Of a stretch of 64,000 nt of DNA, positions 25,710 through 34,122 are shown piece after piece (positions within the stretch are counted from its first letter, which is position 1; each line of letters begins with the position of its first letter). Made by a program: the position numbers and the translations under genes. The DNA lies in NCBI GenBank assembly GCA_035063885.1, contig JAPSFM010000007.1:37964-101963 (forward strand). Reading direction: 5' to 3'. The DNA comes from CAADGY01 sp900696665 (GTDB lineage: Bacteria > Acidobacteriota > Terriglobia > Bryobacterales > Bryobacteraceae). The notes beneath the pieces were generated by a model, which did no database searches, was not told the DNA's origin, and saw only the letters and a program-made list of their open reading frames with translations.

Positions 25710-28700
25710 TTACCAGCTAAACTTGAGAACCAGGGCGATCAGACGATTTTGGTTCTGTTCTTCCAAGGTATACCAGCCGAACTCCGGCCGCGCCACATTC
25801 GTTCCGCTGCCGTGCAGGCGCGAGAACCACGGATGATTTGCGGCGTTAAGAAAATCGGCCCGCAGTTCGACGTTCATTCTCTCACCAATTGCGGTCCTCT
25901 TTGAGACGCTGAAATCCACGTTCTTCAGAGGATAGAGGCGGACGTCGGGAAAACGCGTGGGCCAGGTCCGTAAACGGTACGAAAGATTTGGCGCGGTGGA
26001 AGGGAACAATGTTTTGTCGAATGCGTTGAAGAGGCTAATCTGGTCCGAAGGAAGCTTCGCGCTGCGCGCTTCCAGGTTCGGGGCATTCGGAAAATCGACA
26101 GGGAAACCGGACTGGAACGTTGTCTGCGTGCTGAACTGCCAGCCGGAGATGAGTCTTCCTACAACACCGGTGGCTCCCGCGCCGAACGGCTTGCCCCGGC
26201 CGAATGGCAACTCGTAATTCGCAAGCGCCGCGAATTTTTGCGGGACATCGTATTCTGTCAGCCGCCGCTCGAGCCTGGACGCGTCGATGTCCTGAAGACT
26301 GAAATTCTGCGCATTCTGAAATGTAAGCTCCTCAATGGTTTTCGATATCGTGTACGACAGGTTTACCGTCAGCCCCTGCGAGTAGCGCTTGCGCGCGGAC
26401 ACCTGGAGCGAATGATAGTGGTTCCGCCCGATCGGCACATTGCTCATTGTTACGCCGGAATACTGCGGAAACGGAACGAGCAGATCCTGGCGGACGATGG
26501 TAGCGCCGTTCTTCGACGCGTTCAGCGGCAGCAGCCCGCGCATTGGATTCGGAACCCGTTCACGGTAGTAAGTATCGGACTGGTCTAGCTGATCCGGGGG
26601 AATGGCGTTCAGATTCGCCGTGACAGGGTAGCGCCGGGTTTCGTTGCCGCTATAGCTCGCATCCACGACGAATCCCCCTGGGAGGCTTCGTTGCACCCCG
26701 ACGGAATACTGGTGTGCATACGGCAGCACACGGTCGAGATAACCGAATGAAACTCCTTGTCCCAGTAATGTCGACATGCCCTGTGAGTTGCCCTGTGGGC
26801 GAATCAGTCCCTCGGGAAATGCGTTCACCAGCGAAACACGAGGCGTGTTGCCCGCATCGGCGCTTGAAACCAGAGGAGTCGACTGGCTGAAGCCGGTCGT
26901 AGGCTGCCCTCCGCTCGCCCCGAGGTAGTACAGTCCGTAGCCGCCGCGCAATACTGTTTTCGGCGTGAGTTGCACTGCAATCCCGACACGGGGCTGTATG
27001 TTGTTCTTGTCGGAATTGAAAGCCCTGCGCGCATCCCCGTCCGAGCCGGCGTAAAGCAACCCGCCACGGAGATCGAGGCCCGTAACCTGACTCGCGATAG
27101 GGCTGGGCTGGCCGAACGCAAACCCGCGCAGCATGCGGTTGTAGCGCTCGGCCGGAGGCTGCTCGTAATCCCACCGCAGACCAAGATTCAGCGTCACGCG
27201 CGGATGAATCTTGAAATCGTCATGCACGAACAGCGCAAAATAGTGGTTCTTGAAGTACGGGTCGATGTTTATGTCTACTGAACCGCCGGAGGGATATCCA
27301 AGCAGGAAAGCGGCGAATTCGTCACCCGATTCCCGATCCGCTTGCGCCGGATTGGCTTGTGTGAAGCCCTTGCTGAACTGATACAAGCCGCTTGCATTGC
27401 CTGGGCTTTGGGTGCTCTCGTTGTAGATACGGAACTCGGCGCCGTACTTCAGTTGATGCCTGCCCTGGCTCCGGTTGAGATTCAACTGGTAGGAATACGA
27501 GTCGCGAACCGACTGGTTTAGGGCACGATCGCTTCCGACCGACGTATAGAAGCCTCCGATGTTGAATCGCGGGAAGGCAAGAAAGGTAAACTGGGAAACC
27601 AGACTGTCTGCAAACCCGAGGTTGCGAGGGTCGAATCCAACCGCCGGCGGACTCCCACCCCGGTCGACATAGCGCGCTAAACCGGCGCGGAAGTTCAATA
27701 CCGTCTGAGGGCTTAGTGTGCTGGTCCAATCGAACACGTAACGGTAGAAGTTCCGGTGCAGCGGATTTTCGCGGCTGGGCTCCGCCGGACTGTCGCCTCC
27801 AAACAGGATATCGTCGAATTCCTGGTACGGAAGCCGCCCGTAGCTGAAGTAAACGTTGTTCCGGTCGTTGACCCGGTAGTCGAGCTTCGTCAGAAACTGG
27901 TCATATCCGTTCTTGGCGCCGCCGAAGTTCGCGTAATTCTCCAGCCCGTAACCGCGCCCGATCAGGTTCGGCTGCGGAACGAATTCGAGCACTTTCTGCG
28001 CCACCGGACTGATGCGATTCGTCGGGATACGATTTCCCGGGAACGGGTTGCGGACGAAACGGCCTCCTTCGGAACGAGTGGTCAGCGGGTCGTATATCGT
28101 GACAGGCAACCCGGAGAACTCGCCAGAACGCATCTCCTGGGTAGGTAAAACCGTCGCGTCACCTCCCGATGAACGCTCCCGTAATCCTTCATATGCCACC
28201 ATGAAGAACAGCCGGTTGCGTCCGTCGAAGATCTTGGGGAGGTATATCGGCCCATCCACCTGAAAACCGAAGGTGTTATTCACAAAGTGAGGTTTGGGTT
28301 CGCCGTAGAAATTGTAAACCCAGGGATTGGCGGCCAACGCCGCCACTTTGTTGAATTCGTAAAGCGAGCCGTGCAGGCTGTTTGTTCCTGATTTGGTTGT
28401 AATCGCGATGACGCCGCCCCCGAATCGTCCATAGCTGGCGTCGTAGTTGCTCACTTGCACTTTCATTTCCGCCACGGACTCGAGCGGCGGTTGAAAGTTC
28501 ACATCGCGGTTTGGCTGCGTGTTGGTGACCCCATCCATTACGGTTTCGTTCTCACGGCGGATGCCGCCGTTGATCGAAACCCCGGTGGAGTTTCCAAGAG
28601 CGTAGTTCTCCATCGAACCCCAGTAACGGCTGCCCTTGATGACTCCAGGCGCCGCCCAGACGAGCTGATAGACATTTCTGCCGTTGTTCGGAATGTCCCG

Positions 28701-29132
28701 AACCTGGTTCGTCGTCACCAGGCTGCCGGAGGACGCCGTTTCGGTCTGCAGTAGGGTCGACTCGGCTGTCACTGTTACGCTTTCGGTGATCTGCCCGACT
28801 TCGAGCGGTACGTCAAGCGACACCCTGTCGGAAGTCCCGAGCACAACGTTTTCATTGCTGTAGCGTTTGAACCCCGACGCTTCCACGGAAAGAGCATAGC
28901 GGCCGGGTTGGAGAAACAGCAGCGTGTATCGTCCCACCTCATTCGTTACGGTGTCGGTAACCACGTTCGTATCCAGATTGCGCACGGATACTTTCGCGTT
29001 AGGAATGGGAGATGCGCTCGGATCCATCACTGTGCCGGACACCGATGCGCGTAATTCCTGAGCGGGCATGGTTCGTAATGACAGAGACACCACTGCCCAC
29101 AAAATAAACAGATAACGCGTGTTTGCTTTCAC
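25710..29132 (-). CDS. TonB-dependent receptor, Oar-like (second copy)
   Basis: A 1140-residue outer-membrane receptor. It has a signal peptide ending near MPAQE (residue 25), then a carboxypeptidase-regulatory domain (SVSGTVMDPSASPIPNAKVS) at residues 28-115. The plug has RDIPNNGRNVYQLVWAAPG and MDGVTNTQPNRDVNF, and the barrel ends with the aromatic C-terminus VLKFSW. Its architecture is the same as the receptor at 20498-23755, though the two have clearly diverged. It lies downstream of the ketose-epimerase gene on the same strand, across 98 bp. The intergenic side towards the IS remnants (25619-25709) holds nothing I can identify. Confidence 0.93.
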   Translation of the reverse strand: MKANTRYLFILWAVVSLSLRTMPAQELRASVSGTVMDPSASPIPNAKVSVRNLDTNVVTDTVTNEVGRYTLLFLQPGRYALSVEASGFKRYSNENVVLGTSDRVSLDVPLEVGQITESVTVTAESTLLQTETASSGSLVTTNQVRDIPNNGRNVYQLVWAAPGVIKGSRYWGSMENYALGNSTGVSINGGIRRENETVMDGVTNTQPNRDVNFQPPLESVAEMKVQVSNYDASYGRFGGGVIAITTKSGTNSLHGSLYEFNKVAALAANPWVYNFYGEPKPHFVNNTFGFQVDGPIYLPKIFDGRNRLFFMVAYEGLRERSSGGDATVLPTQEMRSGEFSGLPVTIYDPLTTRSEGGRFVRNPFPGNRIPTNRISPVAQKVLEFVPQPNLIGRGYGLENYANFGGAKNGYDQFLTKLDYRVNDRNNVYFSYGRLPYQEFDDILFGGDSPAEPSRENPLHRNFYRYVFDWTSTLSPQTVLNFRAGLARYVDRGGSPPAVGFDPRNLGFADSLVSQFTFLAFPRFNIGGFYTSVGSDRALNQSVRDSYSYQLNLNRSQGRHQLKYGAEFRIYNESTQSPGNASGLYQFSKGFTQANPAQADRESGDEFAAFLLGYPSGGSVDINIDPYFKNHYFALFVHDDFKIHPRVTLNLGLRWDYEQPPAERYNRMLRGFAFGQPSPIASQVTGLDLRGGLLYAGSDGDARRAFNSDKNNIQPRVGIAVQLTPKTVLRGGYGLYYLGASGGQPTTGFSQSTPLVSSADAGNTPRVSLVNAFPEGLIRPQGNSQGMSTLLGQGVSFGYLDRVLPYAHQYSVGVQRSLPGGFVVDASYSGNETRRYPVTANLNAIPPDQLDQSDTYYRERVPNPMRGLLPLNASKNGATIVRQDLLVPFPQYSGVTMSNVPIGRNHYHSLQVSARKRYSQGLTVNLSYTISKTIEELTFQNAQNFSLQDIDASRLERRLTEYDVPQKFAALANYELPFGRGKPFGAGATGVVGRLISGWQFSTQTTFQSGFPVDFPNAPNLEARSAKLPSDQISLFNAFDKTLFPSTAPNLSYRLRTWPTRFPDVRLYPLKNVDFSVSKRTAIGERMNVELRADFLNAANHPWFSRLHGSGTNVARPEFGWYTLEEQNQNRLIALVLKFSW

Positions 29133-29230
29133 GACTTACCCCCCGCTGAGTAGGAGAATAGGTCAGTGTCCCGGAACTGTCAAGAGAAAATTTGTTTCAG
29201 CGTTTCATGTTTCTAACGAAACACCCACAA

Positions 29231-30079
29231 TTATGCAAATTTTGCAGTATTCTGTTTCAGGAATGCGAGCCCCTCGAACGCGATGTCCGCCGGAGTCCGC
29301 GCAAGGTCCCGCCAAATGGAAGCGGCGGCAGACAGGCCGCCGATCGCGAATCCGAAGCTCTCAATGGTGAGCCAGCCGTCATACTCCACTTCACGCAGGG
29401 CCTGAAACACGTCCTGCCATTCAACGTGTCCCGAGCCGGGCGTGCCACGATCGTTCTCGCACGTATGAACATGCTTCAGATAAGAACCCGCGGTGCGGTA
29501 TGCATCCGCGATGCTCTTCTCTTCGATGTTGGCGTGGAACGTGTCCACCAGCAGGCCGACGTTCGGGTGGCCGATCTCGCGCACCAGGGCAACCGCGTCG
29601 GCGGCGGTATTCAGAAAGTAGGTCTCGAACCGGTTCAGCGGCTCAATAGCAATGGTGACATTATGCTGTGCCAGGGCTGGCCCCAGCGTCTGAAAGCCTT
29701 CCACTGCCCGCTTCCACTCGTCCGGTGTGCGGCGGCGGCCGGGCAGGTATCCCACCGGAGAATATAGCGGTCCGGCGAACACGCGTGCGCCAACCTCTGC
29801 CGCGCGGGCGATCGAAGCCTCGAGATGTGCAATCGTTTGAGCACGGACGTTCGCATCGTCCGCAATGACGCCGAGCCCGTTGGGGATAACGGAGCAGATC
29901 GTCGTTTCGAGACCATTCTCCTGAAGCGCCCGGCGGATTTGGGCCGCCGGAAACGTTGTGGGATTAAATATCGGGATTTCGATTCCGTCAAAACCGCGTT
30001 CCTTGATTGTGGGTAGAAGACGAAGGTCGCTCTGACCGAACTCCGCGGTCCAGATGAACATATTCACACCGAATTTCAT
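29231..30079 (-). CDS. Sugar phosphate isomerase/epimerase (ketose 3-epimerase-like)
   Basis: A 282-residue xylose-isomerase-like TIM barrel. The start is the ATG at 30079 (MKFGVNMFIWT), preceded by GGGAG; longer frames upstream lack support. The four metal ligands of D-tagatose 3-epimerase are conserved with exact spacing: Glu146, Asp179, His205 and Glu240 (Pseudomonas enzyme 152, 185, 211, 246). The DTFHANIEE and HVHTCENDRGTPGSGHVEW motifs are typical. It has no signal peptide, so it is cytoplasmic. It could epimerise a free ketose or act on a 3-keto-sugar intermediate. It sits upstream of a TonB-dependent receptor and is divergent from an ABC exporter. Confidence 0.9.
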   Translation of the reverse strand: MKFGVNMFIWTAEFGQSDLRLLPTIKERGFDGIEIPIFNPTTFPAAQIRRALQENGLETTICSVIPNGLGVIADDANVRAQTIAHLEASIARAAEVGARVFAGPLYSPVGYLPGRRRTPDEWKRAVEGFQTLGPALAQHNVTIAIEPLNRFETYFLNTAADAVALVREIGHPNVGLLVDTFHANIEEKSIADAYRTAGSYLKHVHTCENDRGTPGSGHVEWQDVFQALREVEYDGWLTIESFGFAIGGLSAAASIWRDLARTPADIAFEGLAFLKQNTAKFA

Positions 30080-30183
30080 TGAGCAATCTCCCGTTCCATC
30101 GCGTTGATAGGTAGAAGGACAGCGCGTGCATTGTATCAAAGTGAGCTTCGCGCGCGGCGATGGATAATGGAATCAACTCCTAC

Positions 30184-31110
30184 ATGACATCCGATCACGC
30201 GATTGAAACGGAAGATCTGACCAAGGTGTTCCGGAACCGCTGGACCGGCCGCGAGATCCGGGCGGTGGACAGGGTCTCACTCCAGATCCAGCGGGGAACC
30301 ACGTTCGGGCTTCTTGGCCCGAACGGCGCCGGCAAGACCACCTTCATCAAGATGCTGCTGTCCGCTACGCATCCGAGTTCAGGGGCCGCGCGCATCTTCG
30401 GCGGTGATGCCCGGCTCGCCTCCTCGCGGAAACCGGTCGGCTACCTTCCTGAGAACCATCGCTTTCCCACCTATTTCACCGGGGCCGGAATGCTGGATTT
30501 TTATGGCGCCCTCTCCGGAATGGGAGCAGCGGAACGCCGGCGGCGCTCGACGGAGCTGCTGGAGCGTCTGGGTCTGAAGGAATGGGGAACGGTGCGCATC
30601 GGCAAGTACTCCAAAGGTATGCTGCAACGCCTCGGACTGGCTCAGGCGATGATGCACAAACCGGCCCTGCTGGTGCTCGACGAGCCAACTGATGGGGTGG
30701 ACCCAGTGGGCCGGCTGGAGATCCGGGAGGTGCTCCGTGAACTCGAGCGGCAGGGTGTAACGATTTTTCTCAACTCTCACCTGCTGGTGGAAGTCGAGAC
30801 CTTTTGCCGCGAGGTCGCGATTCTCCAGCACGGGAAAGTGGCGTTACAGGGTGCTGTCCGTGATCTCACGGCGGCGCCTGGGTACCAGGTTACGGCCGCT
30901 GGCGTCCCGGACGAACTGCGCAGGCAGCTGCGCGCTTCGGCGCCGGAACGTGTGCGCGACGGGTTCGTTCAGTTCCAATTCACCAGCCGCGAGGAAGCCA
31001 ATCGTGCGGTGGACCTTCTCCGCTGTCACGGCTGCGAAATTGAATCACTGGCGCCCACTACCAGTACGCTCGAAGAGGTTTTTGTTCGAACCATAGAGAG
31101 AAAGCGATGA
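30184..31110 (+). CDS. ABC exporter ATP-binding protein
   Basis: ATPase subunit of a bacterial ABC-2 exporter, about 308 residues from the ATG at 30184; an ATG at 30160 would add 8 residues. It has Walker A LLGPNGAGKTT near residue 45, a Q-loop region, the signature YSKGMLQRLGLAQAM (SKGM in place of SGGQ, common in this subfamily), Walker B ALLVLDEPTDGVD, and the switch His in FLNSHLL. The C-terminal 90 residues form the accessory domain found in exporters of the NodI/CcmA/DrrA type. Its stop overlaps the permease start (ATGA). Confidence 0.94.
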   Translation: MTSDHAIETEDLTKVFRNRWTGREIRAVDRVSLQIQRGTTFGLLGPNGAGKTTFIKMLLSATHPSSGAARIFGGDARLASSRKPVGYLPENHRFPTYFTGAGMLDFYGALSGMGAAERRRRSTELLERLGLKEWGTVRIGKYSKGMLQRLGLAQAMMHKPALLVLDEPTDGVDPVGRLEIREVLRELERQGVTIFLNSHLLVEVETFCREVAILQHGKVALQGAVRDLTAAPGYQVTAAGVPDELRRQLRASAPERVRDGFVQFQFTSREEANRAVDLLRCHGCEIESLAPTTSTLEEVFVRTIERKR

Positions 31111-31928
31111 CCATGCTGGCTCTGATTCGCGATACGTTTCGCGAGGCCCTCGCGCGCAAGATCTTCTGGGGCTTGTTTGCCTTGTCGACGCTGATGATCC
31201 TGTTCTTCCTCTTTCTGTTAAGGATCGACATCGTTCAGGGTGCGACCGCAACCATCTCGCTGTTTGGAATGGACGAGGCCAGAACTGTGGATGCCGCCAG
31301 GCTCATCCGGCGCGTCTACGGTGCGATTGCGACTTTCCTTTATACGTGGGGCATGCTCCTGGCCGTATTCGCCTCTTCGGGCCTTGTGCCCAGCTTTCTC
31401 GAACCTGGGCGGGTTGAACTACTGTTGTCCAAACCCGTCACCCGCGGCCAGATCCTTTTGGGACGCTACCTGGGCAATCTGCTGGTAGTCTCGTTGAACA
31501 TCTGCTACCTGGTTGCAGGGGTCTGGCTGGTGCTTGGCGCCAAGACCGGAATATGGGCGCCAAACTTCCTCTATTCCATTGCGACCATCATTTTTCTTTT
31601 CGCTGTGCTGTTGACCGTCATTTTTTTTATTGGCGTTCTGTTTGAAAGCGCAGCCCTGGCCGTGATGGTTACCGTTGCGCTCATGATGATGAGCCCGATT
31701 CTGGCACAGAACAGGGTGGCAGAGAAGCTGTTGTCTTCGCAGTGGTCGCGCGACGTGTGGAATGGGCTCTATCATGTGTTGCCGAAGGCTTACGATATGG
31801 GAAGAATGACGCTCGACCTGGTCTATGAGCGCCGGGCCGCCGACCTGGGACCGGTATGGTCCTCGGCCGCTTTCGGCCTGGTGTTGTTCGCGCTGAGCTT
31901 CCTGATTTTCCTGAGAAGGGACTACTGA
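31107..31928 (+). CDS. ABC-2 type exporter permease
   Basis: A 273-residue membrane protein with about six predicted hydrophobic segments, beginning with FWGLFALSTLMILFFLFLL near residue 19 and ending with FGLVLFALSFLIFL. The segment SKPVTRGQILLGRYLGNLL near residue 110 is the conserved cytoplasmic coupling region of ABC-2 permeases. It is translationally coupled to the ATPase upstream and lies 4 bp before the lipoprotein gene. The three genes probably make one exporter or envelope-maintenance unit. The substrate is unknown. Confidence 0.92.
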   Translation: MTMLALIRDTFREALARKIFWGLFALSTLMILFFLFLLRIDIVQGATATISLFGMDEARTVDAARLIRRVYGAIATFLYTWGMLLAVFASSGLVPSFLEPGRVELLLSKPVTRGQILLGRYLGNLLVVSLNICYLVAGVWLVLGAKTGIWAPNFLYSIATIIFLFAVLLTVIFFIGVLFESAALAVMVTVALMMMSPILAQNRVAEKLLSSQWSRDVWNGLYHVLPKAYDMGRMTLDLVYERRAADLGPVWSSAAFGLVLFALSFLIFLRRDY

Positions 31929-31932
31929 TCGA

Positions 31933-32853
31933 ATGCGTTCCGTCACCTTGCCGGCGGTTGCAGTTTTGCTGATTGTAGCGTTGGGCTGCGGCTCCAGGGA
32001 TACACAGTCGTTGAGAATCGACCCGGTGTTGCTTACACTGGTGCCCCCGGACACCATCGCGATGGGCGGCGCAAGAATCGACCAGATCAAGAAGACCACC
32101 GTGTACAGCAAGTACATCGCGCAGCGGCAATTTCCGGCTTTTGACGCACTGCGGGAGCGGCTTGGCATCGATGCGCGGGAAGACCTCTGGGAGGTGCTCG
32201 CGGCGTCGGACGGGAAGGATACCGTGCTATTCGCGCGCGGACGCTTTTCTCCGCAAGGTATCGAGCCGAAACTGGAGAAAGAAGGAGCCCGGCGGACTCA
32301 ATACAAAGGCTATACCCTGGTGGGGAGCGACGAGGCCGCTATCACGTTGATAGATACGTCGACCGCGGTGGCGGGTCCGTCACGCATCGTCCAATCCGTT
32401 ATCGACCAGAGGGATTCGGGCGCGAAACCACCCGCGGCTTTGCTGGATCGCACGAAGCAGATCCCGTCCAGCGCACAATTGTGGGCTGTCTCCTCCGGCG
32501 CCGTCAGCCGGTTGCCGCCCGGGGTTCCGGCTGGGGGTAACCTGGCGAATCTTGGAAGAGTATTCCGCTCTCTCGACGGTTTCAGCGGATGGGCCGATCT
32601 CAGTTCCGGGTTTAACCTTAAAGCACTGGGCACCAGCGCAACGGCACAGGATGCCAAAAGGCTGCATGATGCCCTTCGCGGTTTGCTTGGATTGGCGCGG
32701 TTGAATACTCCGGATGGACGCTCGGACTTACTGCAGGTATACGACCAGATCGATGTGAGCATGGAGGAGCGCACCGTGAAGATCGAGGCGGATCTTCCGC
32801 TGGAACTCGTGGAAAAACTGGCGGCGACGGCCGAAGAATTCCGCCGCCCGTGA
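31933..32853 (+). CDS. Predicted lipoprotein of unknown function
   Basis: A 306-residue protein with a lipobox (LLIVALGC, Cys20), so it is predicted to be anchored in a membrane on the periplasmic side. The rest shows repeated beta-alpha elements such as LVPPDTIAMGGARIDQIKKT, GKDTVLFARGRF and YKGYTLVG. This style is seen in acidobacterial proteins of unknown function that measure or store a scalar signal. No catalytic motif is visible. Its position 4 bp after the ABC permease suggests it is an accessory of that exporter. Confidence 0.8.
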   Translation: MRSVTLPAVAVLLIVALGCGSRDTQSLRIDPVLLTLVPPDTIAMGGARIDQIKKTTVYSKYIAQRQFPAFDALRERLGIDAREDLWEVLAASDGKDTVLFARGRFSPQGIEPKLEKEGARRTQYKGYTLVGSDEAAITLIDTSTAVAGPSRIVQSVIDQRDSGAKPPAALLDRTKQIPSSAQLWAVSSGAVSRLPPGVPAGGNLANLGRVFRSLDGFSGWADLSSGFNLKALGTSATAQDAKRLHDALRGLLGLARLNTPDGRSDLLQVYDQIDVSMEERTVKIEADLPLELVEKLAATAEEFRRP

Positions 32854-32883
32854 ATTTCTGAGCCGTAACGGCCACGGAGTTGG

Positions 32884-33279
32884 CTAGTCCCGTTTGCCGG
32901 CGGGAATCGCCTCCCCAAGAATCGAGCCGCCCCCTTCGCTCACGTAGTTGCGATTCCAGGCGGGAATCTCGACCACGATATCACCGTTGCCTTCGTAAAC
33001 CGCCTGGCAGCCCAACCGCGAATGAAGTTGCAGATCCGCGGCCATGTCCAGGCGGTCGGCTTCCTCGTCATCCATCTCGGAAAGGTGTTTCTGGCCCTCT
33101 TTAACGACGACGTGACACGTCGTACAGGCGCAGAACCCTCCACAGGCGTGTTCAAGCTGCACTCCGTTGTTCAACGCAATGTCCAGAATTGAGAGCGGCT
33201 TCCCGTGATCGGCGTAGGGCATGGTCTCGGGGTCGAACTCCACCGTGACATTCTGAGGCAGGAAGGTGATCTTGGGCAC
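32884..33279 (-). CDS. 2Fe-2S ferredoxin (ISC/adrenodoxin type)
   Basis: A 131-residue electron carrier. The cluster ligands follow the vertebrate-type pattern: Cys46, Cys52 and Cys55 in ACGGFCACTTCHVVV, and Cys91 in RLGCQAV. An extra Cys50 sits inside the loop. The acidic stretch LSEMDDEEADRLDMA near residues 66-80 matches the partner-binding helix of ISC ferredoxins. The C-terminal 20 residues (SEGGGSILGEAIPAGKRD) form an extra tail. No isc genes are nearby. It is transcribed divergently from the DUF1080 gene, with an 88-bp gap. Confidence 0.93.
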   Translation of the reverse strand: MPKITFLPQNVTVEFDPETMPYADHGKPLSILDIALNNGVQLEHACGGFCACTTCHVVVKEGQKHLSEMDDEEADRLDMAADLQLHSRLGCQAVYEGNGDIVVEIPAWNRNYVSEGGGSILGEAIPAGKRD

Positions 33280-33367
33280 GGCACCAGTATAGCAGATATG
33301 CGACCTAATCAGTCGGATTTGTTGTGATCCCTAAAGAATGATTTCATATGCTTGTACGGGAGGATAA

Positions 33368-34114
33368 ATGAGACTTGTCGCAGCAGGCATCATGATCGCG
33401 GGTTTGGCTCTTACGACAGGGCTGTCTCCAGCCGGCGCCCAAACAGCGCCGCCGGGTTTCACGTCCCTGTTCAACGGAAAGGACCTTACGGGCTGGAAGA
33501 TTCCCGAGGGCGATAACGGCCACTGGAAAGTGGTGAACGGCGTCATCGATTACGACGCCCGGAGCGAAGCTCCCAAAGATAAGAATCTCTGGAGCGAGAA
33601 GTCCTACAAGGATTTTGTGCTCCGTGTGGACTGGCGCATCACAGCCACGCCTTTTCGCAACAAGGACGTTCGCATTGTGATGCCGGACGGCTCCGAAAAG
33701 TTGGACGAGAACGGCCAGGTGATCAAAATCGAAGTTCCCGATTCGGATTCGGGTATTTTCATACGCGGAAGCGGCAAAGCGCAGGTCAACATCTGGAACT
33801 GGCCGGTAGGTTCCGGCGAATTCTACGGATACCGTACCGATCGCAACATGCCGCAAGCCATCAAAGCCGCGGTTACACCAAAGTACAACGCGGACAAGAA
33901 CATCGGTGAGTGGAACACGTTCGAGATCACGATGAAAGGCGATCGCGTCACAGTGGTACTGAACGGCAAGACCGTTGTCGAGAATGCACAGTTACCAGGC
34001 ATACCCGCGGAAGGGCCGTTTGCCTTGCAGCATCACGGCACTTTCCGGGATGGCCGGTTTATGGGTCCGCCGAGCCTCGTACAGTTCCGGAATATCTTCA
34101 TCAAGGAACTGTAG
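33368..34114 (+). CDS. Secreted DUF1080 (3-keto-disaccharide hydrolase) protein
   Basis: A 248-residue protein with a Sec signal peptide (cleavage near residue 26, after AGAQ). The rest is a single concanavalin-like DUF1080 domain, PF06439, named 3-keto-disaccharide hydrolase. Motifs include FTSLFNGKDLTGWKI at the start, DFVLRVDWRI, DSGIFIRGSGKAQVNIWNW, WNTFEITMKGDRVTVVLNGK, and GPFALQHHGTFRDGRFMGPP near the C-terminus. AGGAGG... precedes the ATG. It is convergent with a Tat-exported Gfo/Idh oxidoreductase that ends 9 bp away. This pairing fits periplasmic oxidation of a glycoside to its 3-keto form followed by cleavage. Confidence 0.9.
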   Translation: MRLVAAGIMIAGLALTTGLSPAGAQTAPPGFTSLFNGKDLTGWKIPEGDNGHWKVVNGVIDYDARSEAPKDKNLWSEKSYKDFVLRVDWRITATPFRNKDVRIVMPDGSEKLDENGQVIKIEVPDSDSGIFIRGSGKAQVNIWNWPVGSGEFYGYRTDRNMPQAIKAAVTPKYNADKNIGEWNTFEITMKGDRVTVVLNGKTVVENAQLPGIPAEGPFALQHHGTFRDGRFMGPPSLVQFRNIFIKEL

Positions 34115-34122
34115 GGCCGCAA

